NCBI RefSeq assembly: GCF_020783335.1
Contig: NZ_CP086068.1
Span: 3,100,001 to 3,164,000 of the forward strand
Reading direction: 5' to 3'
Source of the DNA: Mucilaginibacter daejeonensis
GTDB lineage: Bacteria > Bacteroidota > Bacteroidia > Sphingobacteriales > Sphingobacteriaceae
DNA: 64,000 nucleotides
Under the pieces are notes generated by a model. The model ran no database searches, was not told where the DNA came from, and saw only the letters and a program-made list of their open reading frames with translations. Position 1 is the stretch's first letter, and each line of letters opens with the position of its first letter. A program made the position numbers and the translations under genes. Shown here one piece after another: positions 15,582 through 24,900 of this stretch.

Positions 15582-17657
15582 TCAAACCTTTGGCAAGAAC
15601 TTATACAGCAACACACCGTGCGCCGGTACCTTGAGCTTCAAGTTACCTGACCGGACGTCAACATTGCCAATATCCTTTTGGCGCCAAAGGTCTCTCACTT
15701 TCAACCTTCCTTTCATACCCAGTTTAGCCAGGTCGTGGTAGGTCATATCCACCTGCTCCAGGCCGAAGTTACAAAATCCTACCGCTTTACTGCCATCCTC
15801 CAGTTGCTTTACATAAATACGCAGGTCACCAATGGTTTGCACGCAGGTGGCCTGCTTACCCAAAGGGTCCTGATCAATATCGATCACCTCATCATTGGTC
15901 AACAAATTCAGGGTAAAAGCATCCAGCTTCTCCATATCGCAACCGATCAGCAGCGGTGCCGCGAAAAGGCTCCATAAGCTGATATGCAGATATTGCTCAT
16001 CAGGCTTGAGCTTGCTCGGGTGTGTGTTCCCCCAGCCCACCTGACCTACCACCAGCATATCAGGGTCGTTCCAATTGCCAGGCTTAGCGTACGGGGCCGA
16101 GCGGTCCTGGGCAAGGGCGATGTTCTTGACGCTGGTCCAGGTGTCGGTGATATCATTAGTGGTTCGCCAGCAATTGCCGTTCACTGAGTCGCCCCACTTC
16201 CACACATCCGACATACCGTACTGGCATACGCTAAATACGATATCCCGCGGTTGCTTACGCAACAGGTCGCCCATCAGTTTAAAGGGCTTAATGGCTGTGT
16301 TCAACCTGTCTCCACCACGATACGATAATGAGCTCACTTTATAAGGGTCATTCTCCGGCATGCCATCGATCACGTTACCATAGCTGCACCAATCGTATTT
16401 TAAATAGTCAAATCCCCATCGGGCATATGCTTCAGCATCCTGCTGCTCATGCTCATAGCTGCCTACGCAGCCACCGCAGGTCCACGGGCCGGGGCTCGAG
16501 TACAAGCCTATCTTAAGCCCCATACCATGAATGGCATCAGCCAAACCCTTCATATCCTTAAAACGCGAGTTTGGAACGATGTTGCCTGCTTCATCGCGCA
16601 GTTTTCCGCGCAAAGAGGAGTCTTTGGAATCGCGGTTGTTCTCCCAAAAATCGTCCACATTGATATAGGTCCAACCGTGATCGATCAGGCCACTTTTCAC
16701 CATGGCGTGGGCTGCACGTTTCACCTTATCGGCCGATACCTGGTGCGCAAAGCAGTTCCAGCTATTCCATCCCATAGGCGGCGTAAGGGCTATGCGGTCG
16801 CCGCACTTGATGCGCAGGATACGTTGAGCTACCCCTTTGGCATTTTTTGCTTTGATGGTCACGGTATAGTTGCCAGCTTTTAACGCACCGCCGGTGATCA
16901 GTCCGGTCCTGCTATCAAGTTTGAGTTCCTTAGGCAGGTTGATGGCAGTGAAGGTCATAGGTTTACTTCCGGTTGCAGTGACCAGGTGCTGGAACGGCGA
17001 CCCCGGTCGCACCCCGAAAACTTTCGCACCTGTTAGTTTAGGGGAAGCCGACGGTTTCGGAGTAAGTACATAAGGTGTACTGGGCACCGGATCATAGGTC
17101 TTTAAAGTAGAAACCCCTATCGTTTCAAATTTGGCATCTACCCATTCCACGTGATCATAATAATCGCCGTTGCCGCCATCGTTCACGACCAGCTCCACCT
17201 TTTTAATACCTTCCAATGATACCTGGCAGGGTTTAGCGGCATCGCCAAGGTGCATGACACCGCTCGACCATAATTGCTTGCCATCGCCATTGATCACGAA
17301 TTCGGCAGCAGGTTTTTGTCCTTTCACCTCATCATCAATGCCAACCAATGCAGAGAACGACCTTGCCTTACCTTCTGTAAGAACGGTAAGCATACTTACG
17401 GCATGGCTGCCAAAGCCGCGCTCAAAGGTGCGGCCGGCAATGCTGAAAGCTCGGCCGTCTACTGTCTTGTTCTTTTTGGGTACGCCGTAGCCCTGAGTGG
17501 CCGCGCTCAGGTCAAGCTGATCCAGCCAAACGGTATTGGTTTGTGCTTGCGACGGCGAACCGCTCAACATTGCACCGCTTATTAATAGCAAGGTGGTCAG
17601 CGATCGCTTAATTAAACGTTTGAAGTGTTCGAGGTTGTCAGGTAGCATATCTTTCAT
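15582..17657 (-). CDS. GH27 alpha-galactosidase with N-terminal NPCBM and Ig-like domains
   Basis: The product is about 691 residues from ATG 17657, which precedes a signal peptide (RSLTTLLLISGAM...SQAQ). A longer frame reaches 17783 but starts before the export signal. Domain order: NPCBM sugar-binding region (about 40-185, RTFERGFGSHAVSM and NDGGNGDYYDHVEWVDAKF), a putative Ig-like domain (about 210-285), and GH27 catalytic barrel starting LTPPMGWNSWNCFAHQ. The likely nucleophile Asp lies in YLKYDWCSYG and the acid/base in NWNDPDMLVVG. A C-terminal beta-sandwich closes the protein. It is likely exported for plant or polysaccharide galactoside breakdown. No SusC/SusD pair is nearby. Confidence 0.9.
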   Translation of the reverse strand: MKDMLPDNLEHFKRLIKRSLTTLLLISGAMLSGSPSQAQTNTVWLDQLDLSAATQGYGVPKKNKTVDGRAFSIAGRTFERGFGSHAVSMLTVLTEGKARSFSALVGIDDEVKGQKPAAEFVINGDGKQLWSSGVMHLGDAAKPCQVSLEGIKKVELVVNDGGNGDYYDHVEWVDAKFETIGVSTLKTYDPVPSTPYVLTPKPSASPKLTGAKVFGVRPGSPFQHLVTATGSKPMTFTAINLPKELKLDSRTGLITGGALKAGNYTVTIKAKNAKGVAQRILRIKCGDRIALTPPMGWNSWNCFAHQVSADKVKRAAHAMVKSGLIDHGWTYINVDDFWENNRDSKDSSLRGKLRDEAGNIVPNSRFKDMKGLADAIHGMGLKIGLYSSPGPWTCGGCVGSYEHEQQDAEAYARWGFDYLKYDWCSYGNVIDGMPENDPYKVSSLSYRGGDRLNTAIKPFKLMGDLLRKQPRDIVFSVCQYGMSDVWKWGDSVNGNCWRTTNDITDTWTSVKNIALAQDRSAPYAKPGNWNDPDMLVVGQVGWGNTHPSKLKPDEQYLHISLWSLFAAPLLIGCDMEKLDAFTLNLLTNDEVIDIDQDPLGKQATCVQTIGDLRIYVKQLEDGSKAVGFCNFGLEQVDMTYHDLAKLGMKGRLKVRDLWRQKDIGNVDVRSGNLKLKVPAHGVLLYKFLPKV

Positions 17658-18075
17658 ATAGGTTATTGATTCGTTGGTCGTGTTCTTGTCCTGGTGATAC
17701 GTGATCCGAATACAGATCCTGTTTTTCATTCGACTCGTCACGTACCGCCGGCTGCAAAAGTATCTGTACGCTAAGCTAAGCACCGCTACAAATGTCTTCT
17801 CTAAGGATAATAATGTACGTTTTTAAAGCTTCTGAACTCAACTTGTGTTGACCGGTCCACTAATGTGCTACGTCCTTCAGATGTTAGCAGCGTCAAATTA
17901 ACTAAGTCAACTCAACTTACCGACCATGTTATCTATTAAGCATTAATGCCTAAAGGTTGTGATCTTGTGCTTCCCGTGCAAAAACAAATCACCAGATCAG
18001 CGGTTGTTCGACGAAACCTTTACCACCGACCAATATAACCTCTTTTTTATACGAACCGACCTATACATTTGACTT
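17658..18075. other. Intergenic region between divergent GH27 operon and PqiA-like pair
   Basis: This is about 418 bp without a convincing gene. It should hold the promoters of both divergent units. On the minus strand TACTTTTG at 17755-17762 fits the Bacteroidota -7 consensus TAnnTTTG and would give a leader of roughly 90 nt for the GH27 operon. On the plus strand TACATTTG at 18064-18071 fits too but is almost at the ATG. Neither has a clear -33 TTTG at the right distance. I see no strong hairpin or tRNA. Confidence 0.45.
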
Positions 18076-19362
18076 ATGCCTCAAAAGTGGCTTTTGATAT
18101 TATTTTTATCGCTGTTGCTAAGTGCCGAAGCGTACTTTGGTTACCGCCTGCATGTACTTTCGGCTCAACAAGAACAGATCAAGGCCGATCATTCCGACAT
18201 CAATAACATCACGCTCGGTCTCTTCTCGGTAGACCAATGGGAAGACAAGATAGCCGGGATCGTTAACCATCAGGTACGTCAGTTCAAATTGACGCCTCAG
18301 CAAAAACAACAATTGCTGAAGGAGATCGAGAAGATCATTTATGCGCTGATCGATAAGGCTGAGGCCATCGTTAACAAACCGCAAAAAAGCTTAGGTGCCA
18401 AGTTGAAGAAGCTGGCCGTTAAGACCTTTGTAAAAACGGACAAGATACGGGCTCAAGTACCATCATTTGCACGCACCATATTAAAAAAAGTGGACGACCC
18501 GAGACAAAAGTCGCGTTTGAGCAGTATGGCTATGGACAAATTCGATGATGTGCAGCACAGTAAGACCATGGACAGCACACTCAAAGCCAACCATAAACAA
18601 ATGGAGGCCATGTTCAACAAGTACCATGTTTCGTCGCACAAGGAGCTGAACAAAAAATTATCTGACTCGTTAGCATCCATCCGCACCAAAACCTATAGCT
18701 ACTGTTTTGGCATGCTGGGTTGCGTAGCAGCGGTGCTGATGGTGTGGTGGATATGCCGCAAACGCACCGACCTGCATGTGATCCTATTCATCATGTCGTT
18801 ATTGTTCGCCTTTATATTATTGGCTGTTGGTCTTACCGCTTCCATGATCGAGGTAGATGCCCGCATAGCCACGCTCGATTTTACCCTATTGGGCGAACAT
18901 GTGCTGTTCAGCGACCAGGTATTATTCTACCAAAGTAAAAGTATATTGGATGTGGTGAAAGTGCTGATCAGCCAATCGGCCATCGATTCTGTAGCGGTGG
19001 GTGTCCTGATCCTTTGCTTCAGCATTCTGTTCCCGATCATGAAGCTGACGTCGACCGGTATACACCTGTTAGGCAGAAAGAAACTGGCCGAGAACAAGGT
19101 GATCAAGTACTTTGCCTTTCAGTCGGGCAAGTGGAGTATGGCCGATGTGATCGTGATCGCGGTGCTGATGACCTTTATAGGACTGAACGGCCTGTTAGAC
19201 AAGCAACTGGCCTTGCTCAATATCAACAGCGCCGACCTCACCGTACTCACTACCAACAATACGGCCTTGCAACCCGGCTTTATCGTGTTCATCAGCTTTG
19301 TATTATATGGACTGATCTTGTCTACCATCCTTAAATTCATCACCCCACACGACGCCCACTAA
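18076..19362 (+). CDS. PqiA-like multi-pass membrane protein, copy 1
   Basis: The product is 428 residues. An N-terminal helix (about 5-23) is followed by a charged, helical, probably periplasmic region (about 25-205). Hydrophobic segments follow at about 207-225, 235-256, 306-330, 355-375 and 400-420. The C-terminal part resembles paraquat-inducible protein A: LFPIMKLTSTGIHLLG and the SGKWSMADVIVIAVLM stretch. PqiA family proteins are inner-membrane partners of MCE lipid-transport systems, but no MCE gene is adjacent. The stop and the next gene's ATG share one base (TAATG), so the two are coupled. The N-terminal domain is not one I recognise. Confidence 0.72.
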   Translation: MPQKWLLILFLSLLLSAEAYFGYRLHVLSAQQEQIKADHSDINNITLGLFSVDQWEDKIAGIVNHQVRQFKLTPQQKQQLLKEIEKIIYALIDKAEAIVNKPQKSLGAKLKKLAVKTFVKTDKIRAQVPSFARTILKKVDDPRQKSRLSSMAMDKFDDVQHSKTMDSTLKANHKQMEAMFNKYHVSSHKELNKKLSDSLASIRTKTYSYCFGMLGCVAAVLMVWWICRKRTDLHVILFIMSLLFAFILLAVGLTASMIEVDARIATLDFTLLGEHVLFSDQVLFYQSKSILDVVKVLISQSAIDSVAVGVLILCFSILFPIMKLTSTGIHLLGRKKLAENKVIKYFAFQSGKWSMADVIVIAVLMTFIGLNGLLDKQLALLNINSADLTVLTTNNTALQPGFIVFISFVLYGLILSTILKFITPHDAH

Positions 19363-20711
19363 TGAGACCAACTATTTTAAATATCATTCTCATCATAGGC
19401 CTGAGCATTTTGTTGTGTGCCGAAGCTTATTTTGGATATCATGTGTATCACTCCTCCATTGAGCAGGAGCATATCAACGAGGACTATAGCCTTTCCAACA
19501 ACGTAACGTTCGGCCTCTTCTCGATCGATCAATGGCGCGATCGTATAGCCGCGGTGGTCGACCGTAAGATCAGTGACTTTCATCTGACCCGTCAGCAAAA
19601 ACGCGATATACAAAAGGCGGTAGAGAAACAACTGCATGCCGTGGTGGCCAGTACCGTTGCGGAGGTAAACAAACCGCAAAAGTCGTTAGGTGGCAAGCTC
19701 AAAAAGCTGGCTTTCAACATCATTGTCGATTCGGCCGATGTACAGGCACAGGTAAAGCCCTTTGCCCAAACCATTGTGGCCCGCATCAGCAGCCCTACCA
19801 CTCAAAAACGATTGAAAGGCATAGCTGCCAGCAAGATCGATCAACTTGAGCAGCAAACTTACGATAGCACCAGCGTGGCCAATTACAAAGTGACCAAGTA
19901 CGTGTATCAAAAATATCATGTGTCAGACCCGATAACCTTTAATCAGCGCATCAAAGAGCGCTTAAAGAGCGTACACCAGGAAACCGTGATGAGCGCTTAC
20001 AAAATGGTGGGCTGCGTGGTATTGGCGTTGATACTGTGGTGGATCATGCGTAAAAGAGTACAGCTACAAACGGTGCTATTCATTATGTCGTTACTGTTCG
20101 CGGCGGTGATGCTGGCCGTAGGGCTAACCGCATCGGTGATCGAGGTGGACGCCCGCATCAGCTCATTCCACTTTACGTTGCTGGGAGATAAGGTGGAATT
20201 TATAAACCAGGTACTGTTCTATCAGAGCAAGAGCATATGGCAGATCATTACCACACTGATCGGTCAGCAAAAGCCCGATGCGATCACTATTGGCATACTG
20301 ATCCTATTGTTCGTGATCATTTTACCGCTGATCAGGCTGCTGGCCATTGGCATCCACGTGCTGGGAAGAGACAGTATAGCCGAAAGGTCCGCCGTAAGAT
20401 ACCTGGCCTTTGAGTCAGGTAAATGGGACATGGCCGATGTGATGATCGTAGGCCTGCTGATGACCTTTATAGGCTTGAACGGGATCCTGAAAAGCCAGCT
20501 TTCCGGCTTGAATATGAACACCGGCACCTTGCATGTGGAAACGGTCAACAACTCGTCCTTACAGCCGGGCTATTACATATTTGTGGGATACGTCGTATTC
20601 TCCGTACTGCTTTCTTACATCCTGCGTAAGCTTGATGCCAAACAAGATAAAGACAAAGCGGCCGCAACCGAACGATCAGCACCAGATGCTGATCCGGCGG
20701 TGCAAGGTTGA
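19362..20711 (+). CDS. PqiA-like multi-pass membrane protein, copy 2
   Basis: The 449-residue product is a clear paralogue of the preceding one with the same layout. Shared landmarks are AEAYFGYHVYHSS, NNVTFGLFSIDQW, NKPQKSLGGKLKKLAF, LTASVIEVDAR, VLFYQSKSIWQI and ESGKWDMADVMIVGLLMTFI. Membrane segments fall at corresponding places, and there is an extra charged tail of about 20 residues (DKDKAAATERSAPD...). The start overlaps the upstream stop by one base. The tandem copies could form a heteromer, or reflect duplication followed by specialisation. A 13-bp-stem hairpin follows the stop. The function is unknown beyond PqiA similarity. Confidence 0.72.
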   Translation: MRPTILNIILIIGLSILLCAEAYFGYHVYHSSIEQEHINEDYSLSNNVTFGLFSIDQWRDRIAAVVDRKISDFHLTRQQKRDIQKAVEKQLHAVVASTVAEVNKPQKSLGGKLKKLAFNIIVDSADVQAQVKPFAQTIVARISSPTTQKRLKGIAASKIDQLEQQTYDSTSVANYKVTKYVYQKYHVSDPITFNQRIKERLKSVHQETVMSAYKMVGCVVLALILWWIMRKRVQLQTVLFIMSLLFAAVMLAVGLTASVIEVDARISSFHFTLLGDKVEFINQVLFYQSKSIWQIITTLIGQQKPDAITIGILILLFVIILPLIRLLAIGIHVLGRDSIAERSAVRYLAFESGKWDMADVMIVGLLMTFIGLNGILKSQLSGLNMNTGTLHVETVNNSSLQPGYYIFVGYVVFSVLLSYILRKLDAKQDKDKAAATERSAPDADPAVQG

Positions 20712-20721
20712 TCTGAAAAAT

Positions 20722-20755
20722 AATAGCGAGCAGGCTCAAGATCCTGCTCGCTATT
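20722..20755. terminator. Hairpin between convergent PqiA-like and efflux operons
   Basis: A perfect 13-bp stem, AATAGCGAGCAGG pairing with CCTGCTCGCTATT, encloses an 8-nt loop. On the minus strand it is followed by TATTTTTC, so it suits the efflux operon best, whose last stop is at 20761. The plus-side T tract is weak. Confidence 0.8.
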
Positions 20756-20760
20756 GCTTA

Positions 20761-21897
20761 CTATTCTTCCTCAGCGTTATTCTTCATTTTCATTAACAGC
20801 GCATAAGCGTTCTTGGTCACTATCCGGGTACCAACGCCGATACCCGCCCCATCGATCTGCTGACGGCCATTGCGCTCATCGCCGGTCTTGACAGGCATCA
20901 TGCGATAGGTATCACCGCTTTGAGCCTTGAAAACGTAGAACTTGTTTTGCCATCTTACAATGGCCGCTTCTGGCGCCGTAAGGGCCGAACGGTCAGACAC
21001 CTCCACCTCGGCGTTCATGAACATGCCTGGCAGCAATGACCGGTCGAACTGCTCGAAATGGCAATGTACGTTGGCCATGCGGTCCTCGTCCAAATTCTTA
21101 CTGATCAAAATGATTTCGGCCTCATACTTCTTCTCCGGGTGGTCGGTATTGTAGGTCATCACCTTCTGACCTATAGCCAACTGGTTCACATCCTTCTCGA
21201 ACACGTTAAGAGACAAGTGAATATCTTTAGGGTTCACCAATTCAAAAAGCACATCAGTAGGCGATGTATATTTACCGATGTTGACGTTCACTTTGGACAC
21301 AAAGCCATCGATAGGCGACCTGATACTGATACTTTTGCTGATGTTGGACGGGTTCAACCTTTTGGGGTCGATGCCAATCAGCTCCAGCTTTTGCGCTAAC
21401 GACCGCATGAGAATACGCTGCGTTTCCATATCGGCCTTGGCCAGTTGGAACACCTTGTCGCTGGTGGCCTTGCTGGCGTTCAGTTCCTGCTGGCGCCTGT
21501 ACTCGGTCTCGGCAAAAGCTGAGCGTTCCTTTGCCGATAGATAGTCCTGCTGTATCTGGATGAACTGCATATCTTCCAGCACACCTAACACCTCGCCTTT
21601 GCGTACATGCACGCCGGGCAGCAGTTCAGTTCGCTTCAGGTACCCACCTAATGGAAAGCTTACACTCACGGTACTTTGTGGCGGTACATCGATGGTGCCT
21701 TGCAACTTTAACACACCGCTCAATTTGGCACTGTCAGGATGGCCAACCTCGATCCCGGCGTTCCTGATCTGGGCGGCGGTGAGCTTTACCAAAGTGGTGT
21801 CTTGTGGTGGTTGTTCGGTCTCTTCTTCCTTCTGCTTGTGCTCGCCACAGGCAGCGAACAAAACCAACAAAAAACAAAGTTTTATATATATTTTCAT
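20761..21897 (-). CDS. Heavy-metal efflux RND periplasmic adaptor (CzcB-like)
   Basis: The product is about 378 residues from ATG 21897, chosen because it begins a lipoprotein signal (MKIYIKLCFLLVLFAAC) while a longer frame would overlap the pump gene. The mature part shows an adaptor layout: beta-barrel and lipoyl-like halves (SFPLGGYLKRTELLPGVHVRKGEVL), a helical hairpin (about residues 110-180) and a membrane-proximal part (VRWQNKFYVFKAQSG, GTRIVTKNAYALLMKMKN). It joins the inner-membrane pump to the outer-membrane factor across the periplasm. It starts 7 bp after the pump gene's stop, in the same operon. The metal is not determinable from this subunit. Confidence 0.9.
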   Translation of the reverse strand: MKIYIKLCFLLVLFAACGEHKQKEEETEQPPQDTTLVKLTAAQIRNAGIEVGHPDSAKLSGVLKLQGTIDVPPQSTVSVSFPLGGYLKRTELLPGVHVRKGEVLGVLEDMQFIQIQQDYLSAKERSAFAETEYRRQQELNASKATSDKVFQLAKADMETQRILMRSLAQKLELIGIDPKRLNPSNISKSISIRSPIDGFVSKVNVNIGKYTSPTDVLFELVNPKDIHLSLNVFEKDVNQLAIGQKVMTYNTDHPEKKYEAEIILISKNLDEDRMANVHCHFEQFDRSLLPGMFMNAEVEVSDRSALTAPEAAIVRWQNKFYVFKAQSGDTYRMMPVKTGDERNGRQQIDGAGIGVGTRIVTKNAYALLMKMKNNAEEE

Positions 21898-21904
21898 GGG
21901 TTTA

Positions 21905-24900
21905 TCAAAGATCATTAAGTTTTTGTGCTTGTATAACCGCTTCATTATAGCTGCGGAGAATGTCGAGGTATTCGCTTCTTAAGCCCACCGCGCGGTCGAC
22001 CAGGATGACCCATTGCAGGTAATCGATCTCGCCCCCGGTGAATTGTTTACTGGCCGTACTGATGATCAGATCAGCCTGGCTTAAGCCCTGCTGCTCGTAA
22101 TAATGCAAACTGGCCGCATATTTGGCCACCTGCTGGCGGGCGTTCTGCAGTTCGGTACGCAGTTGCTGGGCAACGTATTCGGTACGTTTTTGCGCCTGCT
22201 GCCATTCGATCTTAACAGCCGCCGCCCTGGCCGATTGGGCACCCCAAAACAGCGGTATGCCTACCCCTACGTTAACATAATGGAACCGTTTACCGGCACC
22301 AAAATAGGTCTCCTGCCCCTGCACGATCTGCGAACCGGAGATGCTCTGGTCGTTCACGCCCAGCAACAGATCAGGTAATAGGCGCGACCTTTCGGTACGC
22401 CAGCGCCATTTGACGGCCTCGGCCTGGTGGGCGGATGAACGTACCTGCGGCAGCTCATCAACCGAAACATCCGCAGCGGTCAGGAACGGGTCACCATTCA
22501 AGCGGACCGAGTCTTTGGCGGGTACGTATGTCACCGTATCGTTTAGGATCACATTGAATTGCTTGAGCATGATCTCTTCATCGGCACCGGCCATGGCCAG
22601 TTGATTGGTGATCTGCTGGTGATGCGTCTGCGCGGTGGTCTTCTCTAAAATATTGGCCTCTCCCACCTTAAAACGCAGGTTGGTCTTCTTCTCGAATAGC
22701 GTGTAAATGCTATCAGCATAACGCAACAGCTTTTGCTTCTCGTTCAACCACACCAGTTCGTAAAATAAGCGCCTTACTTCGGCCCTGATTTCCTGGCGGG
22801 TCAGCTGCGTTTGCGCCTGGGCAGCAAGATAGCTTTCCTTTAGCACACGCTTTTGATTGATGTACACTGATGGGAAATTGATACTCTGCGTGATACCGAT
22901 CCGTGTATCGTTCAATATGCTGTTGATCTGACCGTAATCGGCACTTAGTTGGGTCTTGGGCAGGTCGTAACCTGTCCGTGTGCGTACCTGTTCGGCTTGT
23001 TCGCTCAGCTTGGCGCCTTGCAGTTGAAGGTTGTTGCTGCTGGCAACTTCCAACGCTTTGCTTAAAGGTACACGCACCGGGGCCTGCTGTGCAGAGGCGT
23101 TGCCACCGATCATTAAGCTTAACACTATCAGTATCACAGCCGCGTTAGGTCTGATCTTGTGTTTACCTTCAAACAGCAAGTACAAGGCCGGCAATACGAA
23201 CAAGGTCAGGAAGGTAGCTGTGATCAGTCCGCCGATCACTACGGTGGCCAGCGGCCGTTGCACTTCGGCTCCGGCACCATTGCTTATCGCCATAGGTAAA
23301 AAACCCAACGAAGCCACAGCGGCGGTCATTAACACCGGGCGCAGGCGATTGCGTGTGCCTTCTTTCACCAATTGCAACGAATCTACCACCCGGCCTTCCA
23401 TCTTGATGCGGTTAAATTCCGATATAAGCACGATACCATTAAGCACCGCCACCCCGAACAAGGCAATGAAGCCTACACCCGCAGATATACTGAACGGCAT
23501 CCCTCGCAATGCCAGCGCGTAAACGCCTCCAATGGCCGATAACGGTATAGCGGTGAAGATCAATGCAGCCTCCTTAACAGATGAGAACGCAAAATAAAGC
23601 ATCACAAATATGAGCAATAGCGCCACCGGCACGGCTATGCTTAACCGTTTTTTGGCCTGGGTCAGGTTCTCGAAAGCCCCGCCATAAGTGATCGTGTAGC
23701 CCGGGGCCAGCTTCACTTTGGCGGCGATCTTTTGCTGCAGTTCTTCCACGATGGATTGTACATCGCGGCCACGCACGTTGAAACCAACGGTTATACGGCG
23801 GCGGGCGTTCTCGCGCTGGATCTGGTTAGGGCCTTCCACCTCCTCTACCGATGCCACCTGATATAAAGGGATCTGGTTACCATTAGGGGTCGATATCAGC
23901 AGGTCCTTTACATCGTTCGGGCTACGGCGGCCTTCGGCACCTACTCTGACCACCAGGTCGAATCGTTTTTCGCCTTCATATACCTTGCCGGCCGCAGCGC
24001 CCGCAAAAGCCGCATTGATGGTACGGTTCACGTCGGCTATATTGAGGCCGTACTTGGCTATCTCGGCGCGGTCATATTTGATCACCACCTGGGGCATACC
24101 GGTCACCTTTTCTACGTAAAGGTCGGCAGCGCCATCCACCGTCTTGCTTATGTTGCCTATCTGTTCGGCATATCGCGCCAAGGCGTCCAGGTCCTCGCCA
24201 AATATCTTACAAACAACATCTTGCTTGGCGCCGGTCATCAACTCGTTAAAGCGCATCTGTACCGGATACTGGTAACTTTGAGTAACGCCGGGAAAGGCGT
24301 CCTGCACGGCTGCGGACATCTTTGAGGCTATCTCGGGAAAGGTGTTGGCGCTTGTCCATTCGCTTTTAGGTTTCATGACCACGATCATGTCGCCGCCTTC
24401 GATAGGCATGGGATCGGTCGGGATCTCGGAGCTACCGATTCGTGACACCACCTTTTCCACCTCCGGGAACTTGCTTTGCAGCAATGCCGATATCTTTTGT
24501 ATGGTTTCAACCGTAGTACTCAGGTTTGTGCCTACCAGCAACCGGGTCTCTACCGCAAAGTCACCTTCCTCTAACTGAGGGATGAACTCGCCGCCCATGC
24601 GGGTAAATATAATGAGTGCTATCGCAAACAGGCCAAACGCTATGCCGACCAACGTTTTTCGCATATTCATGGCTTTGGCCAAAGCTCGCTGATAGGCGTT
24701 CTCGATCTTGTCCATTACCCGGTCAGACAAGTTGGGCTGATGGCTGATCTTTTTGCTGATGAACACCGAACTGATCATTGGGACGTAGGTAAGAGAAAGG
24801 ATGAAAGCGCCCAGGATGGCGAATGCCACGGTTTGCGCCATGGGCTTGAACATCTTACCCTCAATACCTGATAACGACAGGATCGGCAGGTAAACGATCA

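Noticed and set aside
23031..23522. Plus-strand frame of 163 codons
   Set aside because: It lies wholly antisense to the conserved CzcA/outer-membrane factor coding region and reads as low-complexity Ser/Thr/Pro-rich sequence.
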